Part shown: positions 16,519-23,698 of the stretch, piece after piece | Numbering within the stretch: position 1 is the stretch's first letter | Layout of the letters: each line of letters begins with the position of its first letter | Position numbers and translations under genes: made by a program | DNA from: Sedimenticola_A endophacoides | GTDB taxonomy: Bacteria; Pseudomonadota; Gammaproteobacteria; Chromatiales; Chromatiaceae | Length of the DNA stretch: 23,698 bases | Assembly (NCBI GenBank): GCA_003062345.1 | Contig: PQCO01000170.1 | Location: forward strand, 1-23,698 | Direction of reading: 5' to 3' | Notes under the pieces: model-generated | Seen by the model: only the letters and a program-made list of their open reading frames with translations | Databases searched by the model: none | What the model was told of the DNA's origin: nothing

Positions 16519-17877
16519 CTAATCGCGGATCCCCAGGGCGCGCAGTTTGCGATAGAGATGGGTACGTTCCACACCCGCCGCCGCCGCCGCCTGGCTCACG
16601 TTGCCCTCGTGCTTCTCCAACTGATACTCCAAATACGCCTTCTCGAACTGCTCGCGTGCCTGGCGCAGAGGCTGATCGAAGGAGACCGGAAAGGCACCTC
16701 CCGCGCCCCCCTCGGCGATCCGCACCCCACCCAGCGCGGACTCCACCTCGGCCTGGCTGATCTCCTCTCCAACACCGAGTATCAGCAGCCGCTGAACCAG
16801 ATTCTTCAGTTCACGGATGTTGCCGTGCCAGGGGTGGTTGCGCAGGAAGTTCTGCGCATCCGTGCCGAAGTGGCGGTAGGGCAGCTTCTCCTGGAGCACC
16901 AGGCGGTCGACATAGCTGCTGAGCAGTTCGGGGACATCCTCGCGGTGCTCGCGCAGGGGAGGGATGTGCAGCGGCACCACGTTGAGGTGGTAGAACAGCG
17001 CCTCGCGGAAGCGCCCCTCGCGCACCTCCTGCTCCAGATCACGCTGGGTGGCGGCGATGATGCGCACATCCACCCGAACCGGCTCCGCCCCGCCCGCGCG
17101 CAGGAACGAACCGCTGTCCAGGGCCCCCAGCAACCGGGCCTGGGCCTCCAGATTCATGTCCGCCACCTCGTCCAGAAACAGGGTGCCGCCCCGAGCCTGC
17201 TCCAGGGCGCCGTAGTGGACCGCACCACCCTCCTCGCTGCCGAACAGCTCACGCACGGCATTGCCCTTCTCAATGGCCGCCACCGCCAGATCGACGAAGG
17301 GCCGGTCGCGGCGCAGACTCTGGGCGTGAAGATAGCGGGCGAAGGTCTCGCGCCCGCTGCCGGGTTCGCCGTGGATCAGCACCCAGGTATCGTGCTGGGC
17401 GATGCGCTTGACCTGCTCGCGCAACCGCTGCATGGTCGCACTGTGGCCGGTGGGCTCGATCACCTGCTCGCCATGACGGCGCAGGCCGATGTTCTCCTGC
17501 TGCAACTGGTCCGCCTCCAGGCCGCGTTTGACCGTCAGCAGCAGCTTGGCCAGCGACAGGGGCTTCTCCAGAAAATCGTAAGCCCCGAGGCGGGTCGCCT
17601 CCACCGCCGTCTCCACCGTGCCGTGACCGGACATCATGACCACGGGGCAGGGCAGACCCTCGCCCTCGAACCACTCCTTGAGCAGGGAGATGCCATCCAC
17701 GTCCGGCATCCAGATATCGAGCAGGATCAGGTCGGGACGGCGCTCGCGCAGGGCGGTGCGGGCATGGGCCCCATCCTCGGCGGTGGCGACCGAATAATCC
17801 TCGTCCTCCAGGATCTCCCGCACCAGGTTGCGGATATCCGGTTCATCGTCGACGACCAATATATGGGGAAGACTCAT
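16519..17877 (-). CDS. ntrX: NtrX-type response regulator, atypical AAA+ domain
   Basis: A 452-residue partner of NtrY. Receiver domain 4-120 has the acidic pair D10-D11, phospho-acceptor D54 and K105. The AAA+ domain 142-375 has a P-loop GEPGSGRET (170-178) with Arg at the usual Lys and Walker B TLFLDE (232-237). The stretch where sigma-54 activators carry GAFTGA reads GSEEGGAVHYG (213-223), so sigma-54 contact is not expected. A Fis-type helix-turn-helix closes the protein (NVSQAAAAAGVERTHLYRKL). It probably acts as a phosphorylation-controlled DNA-binding protein rather than a classical enhancer-binding activator. ATG at 17877 overlaps the ntrY stop (ATGA) and follows GAGGTG. Confidence 0.93.
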   Translation of the reverse strand: MSLPHILVVDDEPDIRNLVREILEDEDYSVATAEDGAHARTALRERRPDLILLDIWMPDVDGISLLKEWFEGEGLPCPVVMMSGHGTVETAVEATRLGAYDFLEKPLSLAKLLLTVKRGLEADQLQQENIGLRRHGEQVIEPTGHSATMQRLREQVKRIAQHDTWVLIHGEPGSGRETFARYLHAQSLRRDRPFVDLAVAAIEKGNAVRELFGSEEGGAVHYGALEQARGGTLFLDEVADMNLEAQARLLGALDSGSFLRAGGAEPVRVDVRIIAATQRDLEQEVREGRFREALFYHLNVVPLHIPPLREHREDVPELLSSYVDRLVLQEKLPYRHFGTDAQNFLRNHPWHGNIRELKNLVQRLLILGVGEEISQAEVESALGGVRIAEGGAGGAFPVSFDQPLRQAREQFEKAYLEYQLEKHEGNVSQAAAAAGVERTHLYRKLRALGIRD

Positions 17878-20105
17878 GGCACCTCACTTCTCAATTCGGG
17901 CCCCGGCACAGGGCGGCACAGCGGCCCATCACCGGCGCCGCGCTTCAGCACGGGGAGCCGCAGGATAACGCAGGCACCACGCTCCGGGCCATTCTCCGCC
18001 CAGATGCTCCCGCCATGCTCCTCGACGATCTTCTTCACCACCGCCAGCCCCAGCCCGGTGCCCTTGGACTTGGTAGTGACATAGGGTTCGAACAGGACCG
18101 GCAGCACCTCTTCGTCGAACCCCGCACCGTTGTCGCGCACGCACAACTCCACGAAATCACAACGCGAGAGCAGCCGCCGGGAGGTGTTGACGCTGACCTT
18201 GCCGTCGGCGACCCCCTCAACCGCCTCCAGCGCATTCTTCACCAGGTTGTGCAGCACCTGGCGCAGGCGCAGGGGATCGGCCTCCACCGCCGCCCCCTGG
18301 GCCCCAAGCTGCAGGTCGAGTCGCCCCCCGGCCCCGTGATAGAGCTCCAGCACCTCCGTGACCAGACTGTCCAGGACCAGCGGCTGGGGGTTCATCCTGG
18401 GTGGCCGGGCGTACTCGGAGAAGGCGTTGACCATCTCCTTCATCGCCTCCACCTGCTGCACGATGGTGTGGGTCGCCCGGTCGAGCACATCCGCGTCGCG
18501 CCCCTCCATCCGGGCCAGGTATTTGTGGCGCAGGCGCTCGGCCGAGAGCTGGATCGGGGTCAGCGGATTCTTGATCTCATGGGCGAGGCGCCGTGCCACC
18601 TCGCCCCACGCGGCATCACGCTGGGCGGTGATCAGGCGGGTGATGTCGTCGAACACCAGCAGATAGTCGCCCGCCCCGGGGCCGGACTGGGGCAGGGGGA
18701 TGCCGCGGCACAACAGCACCTGGCGCCCCTCGCCCCCGAACAGGGTCACCTGCTCGCGCCAGTCGCCGCGACGCTCGTTGACCGCCGGGGCGACCGCCTC
18801 GATGAACTGCTGCAACAGGGGCAGTTCACCGCTCAGCGCGGCCAGCGCCTCCCCGGGCGCCAGCACCCGCCCCAGACGCAGGATCTCGTCGGCGGCGCGG
18901 TTGGCGGTGCGCACCACCCCCGCGCCACCCAGCACCAGCACCCCGCTGGTGAGGCTGCCCAGCACCGTCTCCAGATGGGCGTGCTGGGCCTCCAGTTCGC
19001 GGCGGCTGGAGGCCGCGTCATCACGCGCCTGGGCGATACGCCGGGTCATGGCGTTGAACGACTCGACCAGAAAACCGAGTTCATCGTGGGAACGCGGCAG
19101 CGGCAGCTGCATACCGTATTCGCCATCCGCCACCGCCCGGGTGCCCTCGGCGATGTCTGTGATCGGGGCCACCAGGCGCCGGGCGGAAAAGAAGGCCGCC
19201 CAGATCGCCCCCAGCAGGCTGAACAGCAGCACCAGACCGAGCGCGATGGTAAAGGTGTTCTTGAGACTGTTGCGCAGGTAGATCAGCTCCCGGTAGCGGC
19301 TGTAGCCCCCCTGCACGGTCTGGGTCAGGCGGGTGAGGTTGGTGGAGGTGTTATAGACCGCCTGCAGGATCATCTGCCGCAGCCCATCCCCTACCACCAC
19401 CCGCACCTCCATCAGATCCTCTTCGCTGTTGAGAGTGAGGCCGACGAAATCCTCACCGGCGCGCACCTGCTGCAGGATCGAGTCATCGGGCAGGCTGGGC
19501 ACCAGGATCGAGGGGTCGCGGTTGACCATGGCGATGAACTGCCCCGACTCCTCCATCAGGGACAATTCGCTGACATCGAACTTCTCGCGCATATCCCCGA
19601 GGCTCAGGGTCAATCCGGTGTTCGAGGCGCCACTGAGCTCCTCCATGATGCGGCGGGTGGTCTTCAGCCGCTCGCGCTTGTGCAGATCGAGGGAGGCGCG
19701 GCTCAGGGCCAGGGCATCCTCCATCGCCTGACCGATCTCGACATCGAACCAACTGTCGATGCCCTGGCGCAGAAACTGCTCGGAGTAGTAGAAGACCACT
19801 GCCACCGGCACCAGGGAGATGGCCACGAACAGCGCCACCATGCGCAGGGTCAGGCGCGATCCGGCCACCTGGCGCCGATAGCGCAGGACCATCTGCACCA
19901 GATTCACCCCGATCACGATCACCATGGCGACCAAACCCAGCACGCTGGCCACCAGCAGCGGGATGAACAGCTGGCTCAGCTGCTCGGCGTTCTGCACCGC
20001 ATTGCTCATCAGGTGCAGCGAGACCAGCACCAGCAGCAGCAGGCCGGCCATCGGCAGGGCGCCGGCGGTGAGCCGCTTCAGGGCCGCAGGAGCCATTCCT
20101 TCCAC
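17874..20105 (-). CDS. ntrY: NtrY-type membrane sensor histidine kinase
   Basis: A 743-residue inner-membrane kinase. Helices at about 14-34, 46-70, 87-107 and 284-306 enclose a periplasmic part at 108-283. Then come HAMP 306-358, PAS 375-490, the dimerisation/phosphorylation domain with H509 in RRLAHEIKNPLTPIQLSAER, and the ATPase domain with N624, DNGAGF (658-663) and GTGLGL (682-687). It phosphorylates NtrX; in studied bacteria the pair responds to nitrogen or redox/oxygen state, while the signal here is unknown. It overlaps DUF4390 by 28 bp. The start is uncertain: GTG at 20105 or ATG at 20096; the latter has a purine stretch too close to be ideal. Confidence 0.95.
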   Translation of the reverse strand: MEGMAPAALKRLTAGALPMAGLLLLVLVSLHLMSNAVQNAEQLSQLFIPLLVASVLGLVAMVIVIGVNLVQMVLRYRRQVAGSRLTLRMVALFVAISLVPVAVVFYYSEQFLRQGIDSWFDVEIGQAMEDALALSRASLDLHKRERLKTTRRIMEELSGASNTGLTLSLGDMREKFDVSELSLMEESGQFIAMVNRDPSILVPSLPDDSILQQVRAGEDFVGLTLNSEEDLMEVRVVVGDGLRQMILQAVYNTSTNLTRLTQTVQGGYSRYRELIYLRNSLKNTFTIALGLVLLFSLLGAIWAAFFSARRLVAPITDIAEGTRAVADGEYGMQLPLPRSHDELGFLVESFNAMTRRIAQARDDAASSRRELEAQHAHLETVLGSLTSGVLVLGGAGVVRTANRAADEILRLGRVLAPGEALAALSGELPLLQQFIEAVAPAVNERRGDWREQVTLFGGEGRQVLLCRGIPLPQSGPGAGDYLLVFDDITRLITAQRDAAWGEVARRLAHEIKNPLTPIQLSAERLRHKYLARMEGRDADVLDRATHTIVQQVEAMKEMVNAFSEYARPPRMNPQPLVLDSLVTEVLELYHGAGGRLDLQLGAQGAAVEADPLRLRQVLHNLVKNALEAVEGVADGKVSVNTSRRLLSRCDFVELCVRDNGAGFDEEVLPVLFEPYVTTKSKGTGLGLAVVKKIVEEHGGSIWAENGPERGACVILRLPVLKRGAGDGPLCRPVPGPELRSEVP

Positions 20106-20656
20106 TCGCTCTCGAGATTCCAGGCCGGGGTGAGATAGGCGGTCGGGCGCAACGGCAGGGGCAGGGCATCGATATCCAGCGCCGTGCGCAGGGAGAGGCG
20201 GTAGGCGGCCCCCGGCTCCAGGGCGTCGGCCCGCACCAGGTGGATGCCGCTGAGGCGGCCCAGGGCATCCAGAGCCCCCTCCCGGGTGACGAACGTCTGG
20301 CTGCCGCCGGACTGCAGATCGGTGATCTCATAGAGTTCGGAAAGCGCCTGGTAGCGCACCCGGTAAAGCAGCCGGGCATCGACCACGTCCGACTCCCAGA
20401 TCCAGGCCCCCTGGCGGCGCAACTGCAGGTGTATCTGCAGGGTCAGCGGTACCCCGTTGAACAACGCCTCCTCGGCGGTGTCGGAGAAGCGGTAGTCGAT
20501 CACGGCATCGACCAGATAGCGGTCAGCGGCCAGGCGGGCGCGCAGCTCAGTCACCGTGAAGCCGCCCTCGCCGGCGGCCGCCACCAGGGCGGCGCAGGCC
20601 AACAGGCACACCGCGCAGAGGCGGTGCAGGGCGGCGGGTAGTCGGCGGTGGCTCAA
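20078..20656 (-). CDS. DUF4390 secreted protein
   Basis: A 192-residue protein with a signal peptide (hydrophobic stretch 11-27, likely cut after AAA at about 28). The mature part is the beta-rich DUF4390 domain, including LNGV-like FNGVPLTLQIHLQLRR and a C-terminal tail AWNLESEWKEWLLRP typical of the family. Its gene commonly sits between rsmB and ntrY in beta- and gammaproteobacteria, so a periplasmic role linked to NtrY sensing is attractive but unproven. Translation likely starts at TTG 20656, overlapping the rsmB stop (TTGA), with GAGGA 5 nt upstream; no in-frame ATG precedes the signal peptide. Confidence 0.87.
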   Translation of the reverse strand: MSHRRLPAALHRLCAVCLLACAALVAAAGEGGFTVTELRARLAADRYLVDAVIDYRFSDTAEEALFNGVPLTLQIHLQLRRQGAWIWESDVVDARLLYRVRYQALSELYEITDLQSGGSQTFVTREGALDALGRLSGIHLVRADALEPGAAYRLSLRTALDIDALPLPLRPTAYLTPAWNLESEWKEWLLRP

Positions 20657-21954
20657 GGCGTCCTCTTTTCCAGGCAGGCGTAATAAAAACCGTCCATTGT
20701 CCCCTCCCCCGGCAGGGTCTGGCGCCCCACGGCCAGGGGGTGACCCCAGGCGGCGGTGATCGGCCGCTCGCGGGCCTCATCCCGGCGCCGGAGAAAACGC
20801 TCCACCTGCTGCTGGTTCTCCTCGGGCAACAGCGAGCAGGTGGCGTAGACAAGCATACCCCCGGGCTTGAGCAAGGGCCAGACGGCATCCAGGATCCGTC
20901 CCTGAAGCGCGGCCAGACGCCCGATGTCCCGGTCGCGGCGCAACAACTTGATATCGGGGTGGCGGCGGATCACCCCGGTGGCCGAGCAGGGCACGTCGAG
21001 GAGGATGCGATCGTAGCGCTGGCGCGCCCAATCACCCTCCGGTGCGGCGGCATCGCCCTGGCGCAGATGGGCCCGGCAGCCGATACGCTGGAGATTCTCG
21101 CGCACCCGTTCCAGGCGCGCGCCATCGATATCCACCGACCACAGCTCCAGGTCGGGGCAGCGCTCCAGGAGGTGGCAGCTCTTGCCCCCCGGAGCGGCGC
21201 AGGCATCCAGCACCCGCTCTCCGGGATGCGGATCGAGCAGGGCGGCGGCCAGCTGCGCCCCGGCATCCTGTACCGACACCTCGCCCTGCCCGAACCCCGG
21301 CAGCGCACTCACCGCCACCGCCTGGTCCAGGACCAGGGCCCCGGGCACCCCGGACAGCGGCCGGGCAGGCAGCGCGGCCAGGGCCAGGCGCTCGAAATAG
21401 TCCCTTGGGTTGGTCCTTGAGGCATTCACGCGAAGGGTCATCGGCGGACGGGAACAGAGGGCCCCGGCGATCGCCCGCCACTGCCCGGGCCAGGCCTGCC
21501 GCAGCCGCTCCAGCAGCCACGGAGGCAGGGCGTGGAGCGCCGCCGCATCGGCCTCCAGGCCGTCGAGCAGGGCCTGGCGTTCGCGCTGGAAGCGCCGCAG
21601 CACCCCGTTGACCAGGCCGGTGGCCCAGGGACGCCGTGGTGAGCGTGCAGCCTCCACCGTCTCCTGGACCACGGCGTGCTCCGGGATACGCATGTGCAAC
21701 AGCTGGTAGAGGCCGATATAGACCAGCGCCATCACCTCCCCGTCGCGCGGCTTCAGGGGACGGGCGATCAGAGACCGCCCCAGCGCCTCCAACTGCGGGA
21801 ACCAGCGCGCCACGCCAAAGCAGATCTCCTTGATCAGGGCGTGGTCGGCGGGCTCGGCCCCCGCCAGCCCGGTCTCGAACAGATCGGAGAGCGAACGCCC
21901 CTGCTGCATCTGCCACACCAGCCTGGCGGCCAACACCCGCGCACCGCCATGCAC
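20653..21954 (-). CDS. rsmB: 16S rRNA m5C967 methyltransferase
   Basis: A 433-residue enzyme (E. coli 429) that methylates C967 of 16S rRNA with S-adenosylmethionine. The N-terminal NusB-like RNA-binding domain (about 5-140) includes LIKEICFGVARWFPQLEALG and LVYIGLYQLLHMRIPEHA. The catalytic domain carries DACAAPGGKSCHLLE (SAM loop), LDVPCSATGVIRRHPDIK with the PC cysteine, and YATCSLLPEEN with the TC catalytic cysteine. The start is set at GTG 21954, just before the conserved ARVLAARLVWQM and after the fmt stop; a longer in-frame reading into fmt is a shadow. A ribosome-binding site is not obvious, suggesting coupling to fmt. Confidence 0.95.
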   Translation of the reverse strand: MHGGARVLAARLVWQMQQGRSLSDLFETGLAGAEPADHALIKEICFGVARWFPQLEALGRSLIARPLKPRDGEVMALVYIGLYQLLHMRIPEHAVVQETVEAARSPRRPWATGLVNGVLRRFQRERQALLDGLEADAAALHALPPWLLERLRQAWPGQWRAIAGALCSRPPMTLRVNASRTNPRDYFERLALAALPARPLSGVPGALVLDQAVAVSALPGFGQGEVSVQDAGAQLAAALLDPHPGERVLDACAAPGGKSCHLLERCPDLELWSVDIDGARLERVRENLQRIGCRAHLRQGDAAAPEGDWARQRYDRILLDVPCSATGVIRRHPDIKLLRRDRDIGRLAALQGRILDAVWPLLKPGGMLVYATCSLLPEENQQQVERFLRRRDEARERPITAAWGHPLAVGRQTLPGEGTMDGFYYACLEKRTP

Positions 21955-21979
21955 GGGAGAGCGGGTGCGCGCCCGCCCG

Positions 21980-22915
21980 CTACCCAAGCACCACCCCGGA
22001 AAGGGTATTGGCGTTGAGGAAGTCGGCCGCCGCCACGGCCCGCTTGCCGGGCATCTGCAACCGGGTGATGCGCAGCACCCCGTCTCCGGTGGCCACATCA
22101 ATCCCCCGGCGCGACTCGTCGAGCACCCGCCCCGGCGTCTCCTGTGCGCCTTCCAGCGCAACCGCCTCCCAGATGCGCAGCGGCTGCCCGTCGAGATCGG
22201 CCTGGGCCACCGGCCAGGGGTTGAAGGCGCGCACCTGACGTTCGATCTCCCGGGCGCCCTGGCGCCAGTCGATACGCGATTCGGCCTTCTCCAGCTTACG
22301 TGCGTAGTTGGCCTGCGCATCATCCTGGGGCTGCGCCCCGATTCCCCCGGCGGCGATCCCCGGCAACGCCTCCATCAACGCCTCCGCCCCCAGCAGCGAG
22401 AGCTTGTCGTGCAGGGAGCCCCCGGTCTCTTCCGGCGCAATGGGGCAGACCCGCTTCAGGAGCATCGGCCCGGTGTCCAGACCCAGTTCCATGCGCATGA
22501 TGGTGATGCCGCTGGCGGCGTCACCGGCCTGGATCGCCCGCTGGATCGGCGCCGCACCGCGCCAGCGCGGCAGCAGCGAGGCGTGGATGTTGATACAGCC
22601 CAGGCGTGGCGCGTCCAGCACCCGCTGGGGCAGGATCAGGCCATAGGCCACCACCACCATCAGGTCCGCCCGATGCGCCTCCAGCCGGGCCAGATCCGCC
22701 TCGTCCCTGAAGTTGCGGGGCTGAAACACCGCCACCCCCCCCTCCAGCGCCGTCTGCTTGACCGGGCCCGGCGCCAGCTTGCGGCCGCGTCCGGCGGGAC
22801 GGTCGGGCTGGGTATAGACCGCCACCACCTGGTGCGGCGAGGCGAGCAGGGCCCGCAGCGGCGGCACCGAAAAATCGGGGGTTCCGGCAAAGATGATCCT
22901 CAGTCTGTCACCCAT
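21980..22915 (-). CDS. fmt: Methionyl-tRNA formyltransferase
   Basis: A 311-residue enzyme that formylates initiator Met-tRNA using 10-formyl-THF. The catalytic domain shows IIFAGTPDFSVPPLRALL at the start, INIHASLLPRWRGAAPIQRA with the catalytic Asn and His, and MELGLDTGPML with the catalytic Asp. The C-terminal OB-like domain begins after about 205 (RAFNPWPVAQ). Length is standard. ATG at 22915 follows GGAGG. It lies 24 bp after def, the normal def-fmt pairing, where Def later removes the formyl group. Confidence 0.97.
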   Translation of the reverse strand: MGDRLRIIFAGTPDFSVPPLRALLASPHQVVAVYTQPDRPAGRGRKLAPGPVKQTALEGGVAVFQPRNFRDEADLARLEAHRADLMVVVAYGLILPQRVLDAPRLGCINIHASLLPRWRGAAPIQRAIQAGDAASGITIMRMELGLDTGPMLLKRVCPIAPEETGGSLHDKLSLLGAEALMEALPGIAAGGIGAQPQDDAQANYARKLEKAESRIDWRQGAREIERQVRAFNPWPVAQADLDGQPLRIWEAVALEGAQETPGRVLDESRRGIDVATGDGVLRITRLQMPGKRAVAAADFLNANTLSGVVLG

Positions 22916-22939
22916 GGCAAACGCCTCCGCGGCCCATGC

Positions 22940-23473
22940 TCAGATCGCCGGCGACCGGGCGGACGCCTCGGCCTGGCGGTTGCGGCTCTCCTTCTCCAGG
23001 CGCTTACGGATGCGCTGGCGCTTGAGCCCCGATAAATAGTCGATGAACAGCTTGCCGTCGAGGTGGTCGATCTCGTGCTGGATACAGACCGCCAGCAGCC
23101 CCTCCGCCTCCTGCTCGAAGGGCTCGCCATCGCGGTCCAGGGCGCGCACCCGGATCCGGTCGGCCCGCCGCACCCGTTCATATACGCCGGGTACCGACAG
23201 GCACCCCTCGTCCATCTCCTCGACCCCCTCCCGCTCCACGATCTCGGGGTTGATCAGGCACAGCGGCTGATCGTGCTCCTCCGAGGTATCGATGACCACG
23301 ATACGCCGGTGAAAATCGACCTGCGTGGCGGCCAGCCCGATCCCGGGGGCCGCGTACATGGTCTCGAACATGTCATCGACCTGCCTGCGGATCGCCTCGT
23401 CCACCTCGCCCACGGGACGGGCCTTGGTGCGCAATCGGGGGTCGGGAAAGTGAAGTATTTCAAGAATTGCCAT
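22940..23473 (-). CDS. def: Peptide deformylase
   Basis: A 177-residue metalloenzyme that removes the formyl group from nascent proteins. All three signatures are intact: GIGLAATQV, EGCLSVPG (Cys metal ligand) and HEIDHLDG (two His ligands and catalytic Glu). ATG at 23473 fits the conserved N-terminus (MAILEILHFPDPRLR), although no good Shine-Dalgarno is present; the open frame upstream runs into the insertion sequence and is not part of the gene. Its original promoter region may have been cut off by the insertion a few dozen bases upstream. Confidence 0.97.
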   Translation of the reverse strand: MAILEILHFPDPRLRTKARPVGEVDEAIRRQVDDMFETMYAAPGIGLAATQVDFHRRIVVIDTSEEHDQPLCLINPEIVEREGVEEMDEGCLSVPGVYERVRRADRIRVRALDRDGEPFEQEAEGLLAVCIQHEIDHLDGKLFIDYLSGLKRQRIRKRLEKESRNRQAEASARSPAI

Positions 23474-23504
23474 TGGTGATTGCGGAAATCTATAGCCCGA
23501 ATTA

Positions 23505-23532
23505 TTCATAAAAAAGGGCGCACCTCGTTCAA
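23505..23532 (-). promoter_or_regulatory. Possible outward promoter in the IS end
   Basis: Minus strand: TTGAAC (23527-23532), 16-bp spacer, TATGAA (23505-23510), pointing toward def with a start about 25 bp before its ATG. It could replace promoter activity lost on insertion. Match quality is moderate. Confidence 0.4.
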
Positions 23533-23592
23533 CCAATTGATATAATTGGTATTTCGCCAAAAACGCTTCGGTGAAGCTAAACGAGGTCGCCC
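23516..23592. repeat. Nested inverted repeats in the IS leader
   Basis: Outer arms GGGCGCACCTCGTT (23516-23529) and AACGAGGTCGCCC (23580-23592) pair with a single bulge. Inside lie ACCAATT/AATTGGT (23532-23550) and GCTTC/GAAGC (23565-23577). In transposase mRNA these would give a branched hairpin ending right at the start codon. Confidence 0.8.
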
Positions 23593-23593
23593 C

Positions 23594-23698
23594 ATGTCCA
23601 AGTCTACCCAAGAACCGCTGAGATTTCTCCCCGTTGACGGCCTGAGCGTGCGTGGCGATTTTGACGGCGGCGCCTTGTCCTCGGATTTCGGTCCCATG
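23594..23698 (+). CDS. IS1380-type transposase, N-terminal fragment (truncated by window)
   Basis: The first 35 residues are visible before the window ends; the frame is open. The segment GDFDGGALSSDFGPM resembles the N-terminal D-F-x-G-G-x-x-(S/T)-S-D-x-G block of IS1380-family DDE transposases. The catalytic residues would lie outside. Its start codon follows directly after the inverted repeat and has no clear ribosome-binding site. A TATAAT at 23541-23546 on the plus strand may serve as its -10. The family is assigned from this short stretch only. Confidence 0.65.
   Translation, partial: MSKSTQEPLRFLPVDGLSVRGDFDGGALSSDFGPM

Larger units (their letters stand above)
23490..23698 (+). mobile_element. 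IS1380-type insertion sequence, left part
   Basis: The AT-rich DNA from about 23490 differs sharply from the flanking GC-rich genes and leads into a transposase reading frame cut by the window edge. The element's terminal inverted repeat probably begins around 23485-23495 (CTATAGCCCGAATTATTCAT), but without the right end the border and target duplication cannot be fixed. Confidence 0.7.

Noticed and set aside
18015..20138. A 707-codon open frame on the plus strand opposite ntrY
   Set aside because: Antisense shadow with Gln/His/Gly-rich composition; ntrY is fully supported by domains.
21955..22323. N-terminal extension of rsmB into fmt
   Set aside because: Arg/Pro/Ser-rich shadow of fmt; RsmB homologues start close to the GTG at 21954.
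23474..23611. N-terminal extension of def by 46 codons
   Set aside because: The extension is translated insertion-sequence DNA; family members start at MAILEILHFPDPRLR.

Overview
The window looks like chromosome from a GC-rich, sulfur-oxidising gammaproteobacterium, probably of the Chromatiales/Ectothiorhodospiraceae kind. This rests on dissimilatory aprBA, the conserved block def-fmt-rsmB-DUF4390-ntrY-ntrX-trkA-trkH, and an E. coli-like rrn control region. The taxonomic call is an inference; no database comparison was possible.

Layout. (1) 1-1900: a complete 16S rRNA gene on the minus strand. Its leader holds two tandem promoters (P1 with a 16-bp spacer and GC-rich discriminator, and P2), a boxA, and one arm of a 24-bp processing stem whose other arm is bases 1-24. 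(2) 1951-5592, minus: a cysteine-cluster (YkgJ-type) protein, then a strong intrinsic terminator, then aprA and aprB, the two subunits of APS reductase, which in sulfur oxidisers makes APS from sulfite and AMP. Upstream of aprB lie a 14-bp palindrome next to the Shine-Dalgarno sequence and a sigma-54-like -24/-12 site. (3) 6109-8157, plus: four overlapping genes, a thioredoxin-fold/HEAT protein, an unrecognised helical protein, a DUF423 membrane protein and a YqaA-like membrane protein. (4) 8264-9404: a small secreted basic protein with a direct-repeat operator candidate, a cysteine-rich protein with a perfect 12-bp tandem repeat, and the remnant of an AEC-family transporter. (5) 9544-10725: a class V alanine/serine-glyoxylate-type aminotransferase.

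(6) 10874-23473, minus: transcribed leftward from the right end come def, fmt, rsmB, DUF4390, ntrY, ntrX, trkA, trkH and a membrane-bound PAS-(GGDEF)-EAL-CZB protein. Most neighbours overlap or nearly touch. The block joins N-formylmethionine metabolism and 16S m5C methylation to the NtrYX two-component system and the Trk potassium system. The GGDEF domain appears to have lost about 50 residues through an in-frame deletion, while the EAL metal ligands remain. NtrX lacks a GAFTGA loop and has Arg in place of the Walker A Lys. (7) 23490-end: the first part of an IS1380-type insertion sequence sits just upstream of def, where dprA/lysM-type genes are usual. Its end contains nested inverted repeats and a possible outward promoter.

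No CRISPR array, tRNA gene or phage module was seen. The most noteworthy points are the candidate sigma-54 control of aprBA, the degenerate GGDEF with intact EAL and CZB, the atypical NtrX, the compact thioredoxin-HEAT operon and the tandem-repeat cysteine protein.
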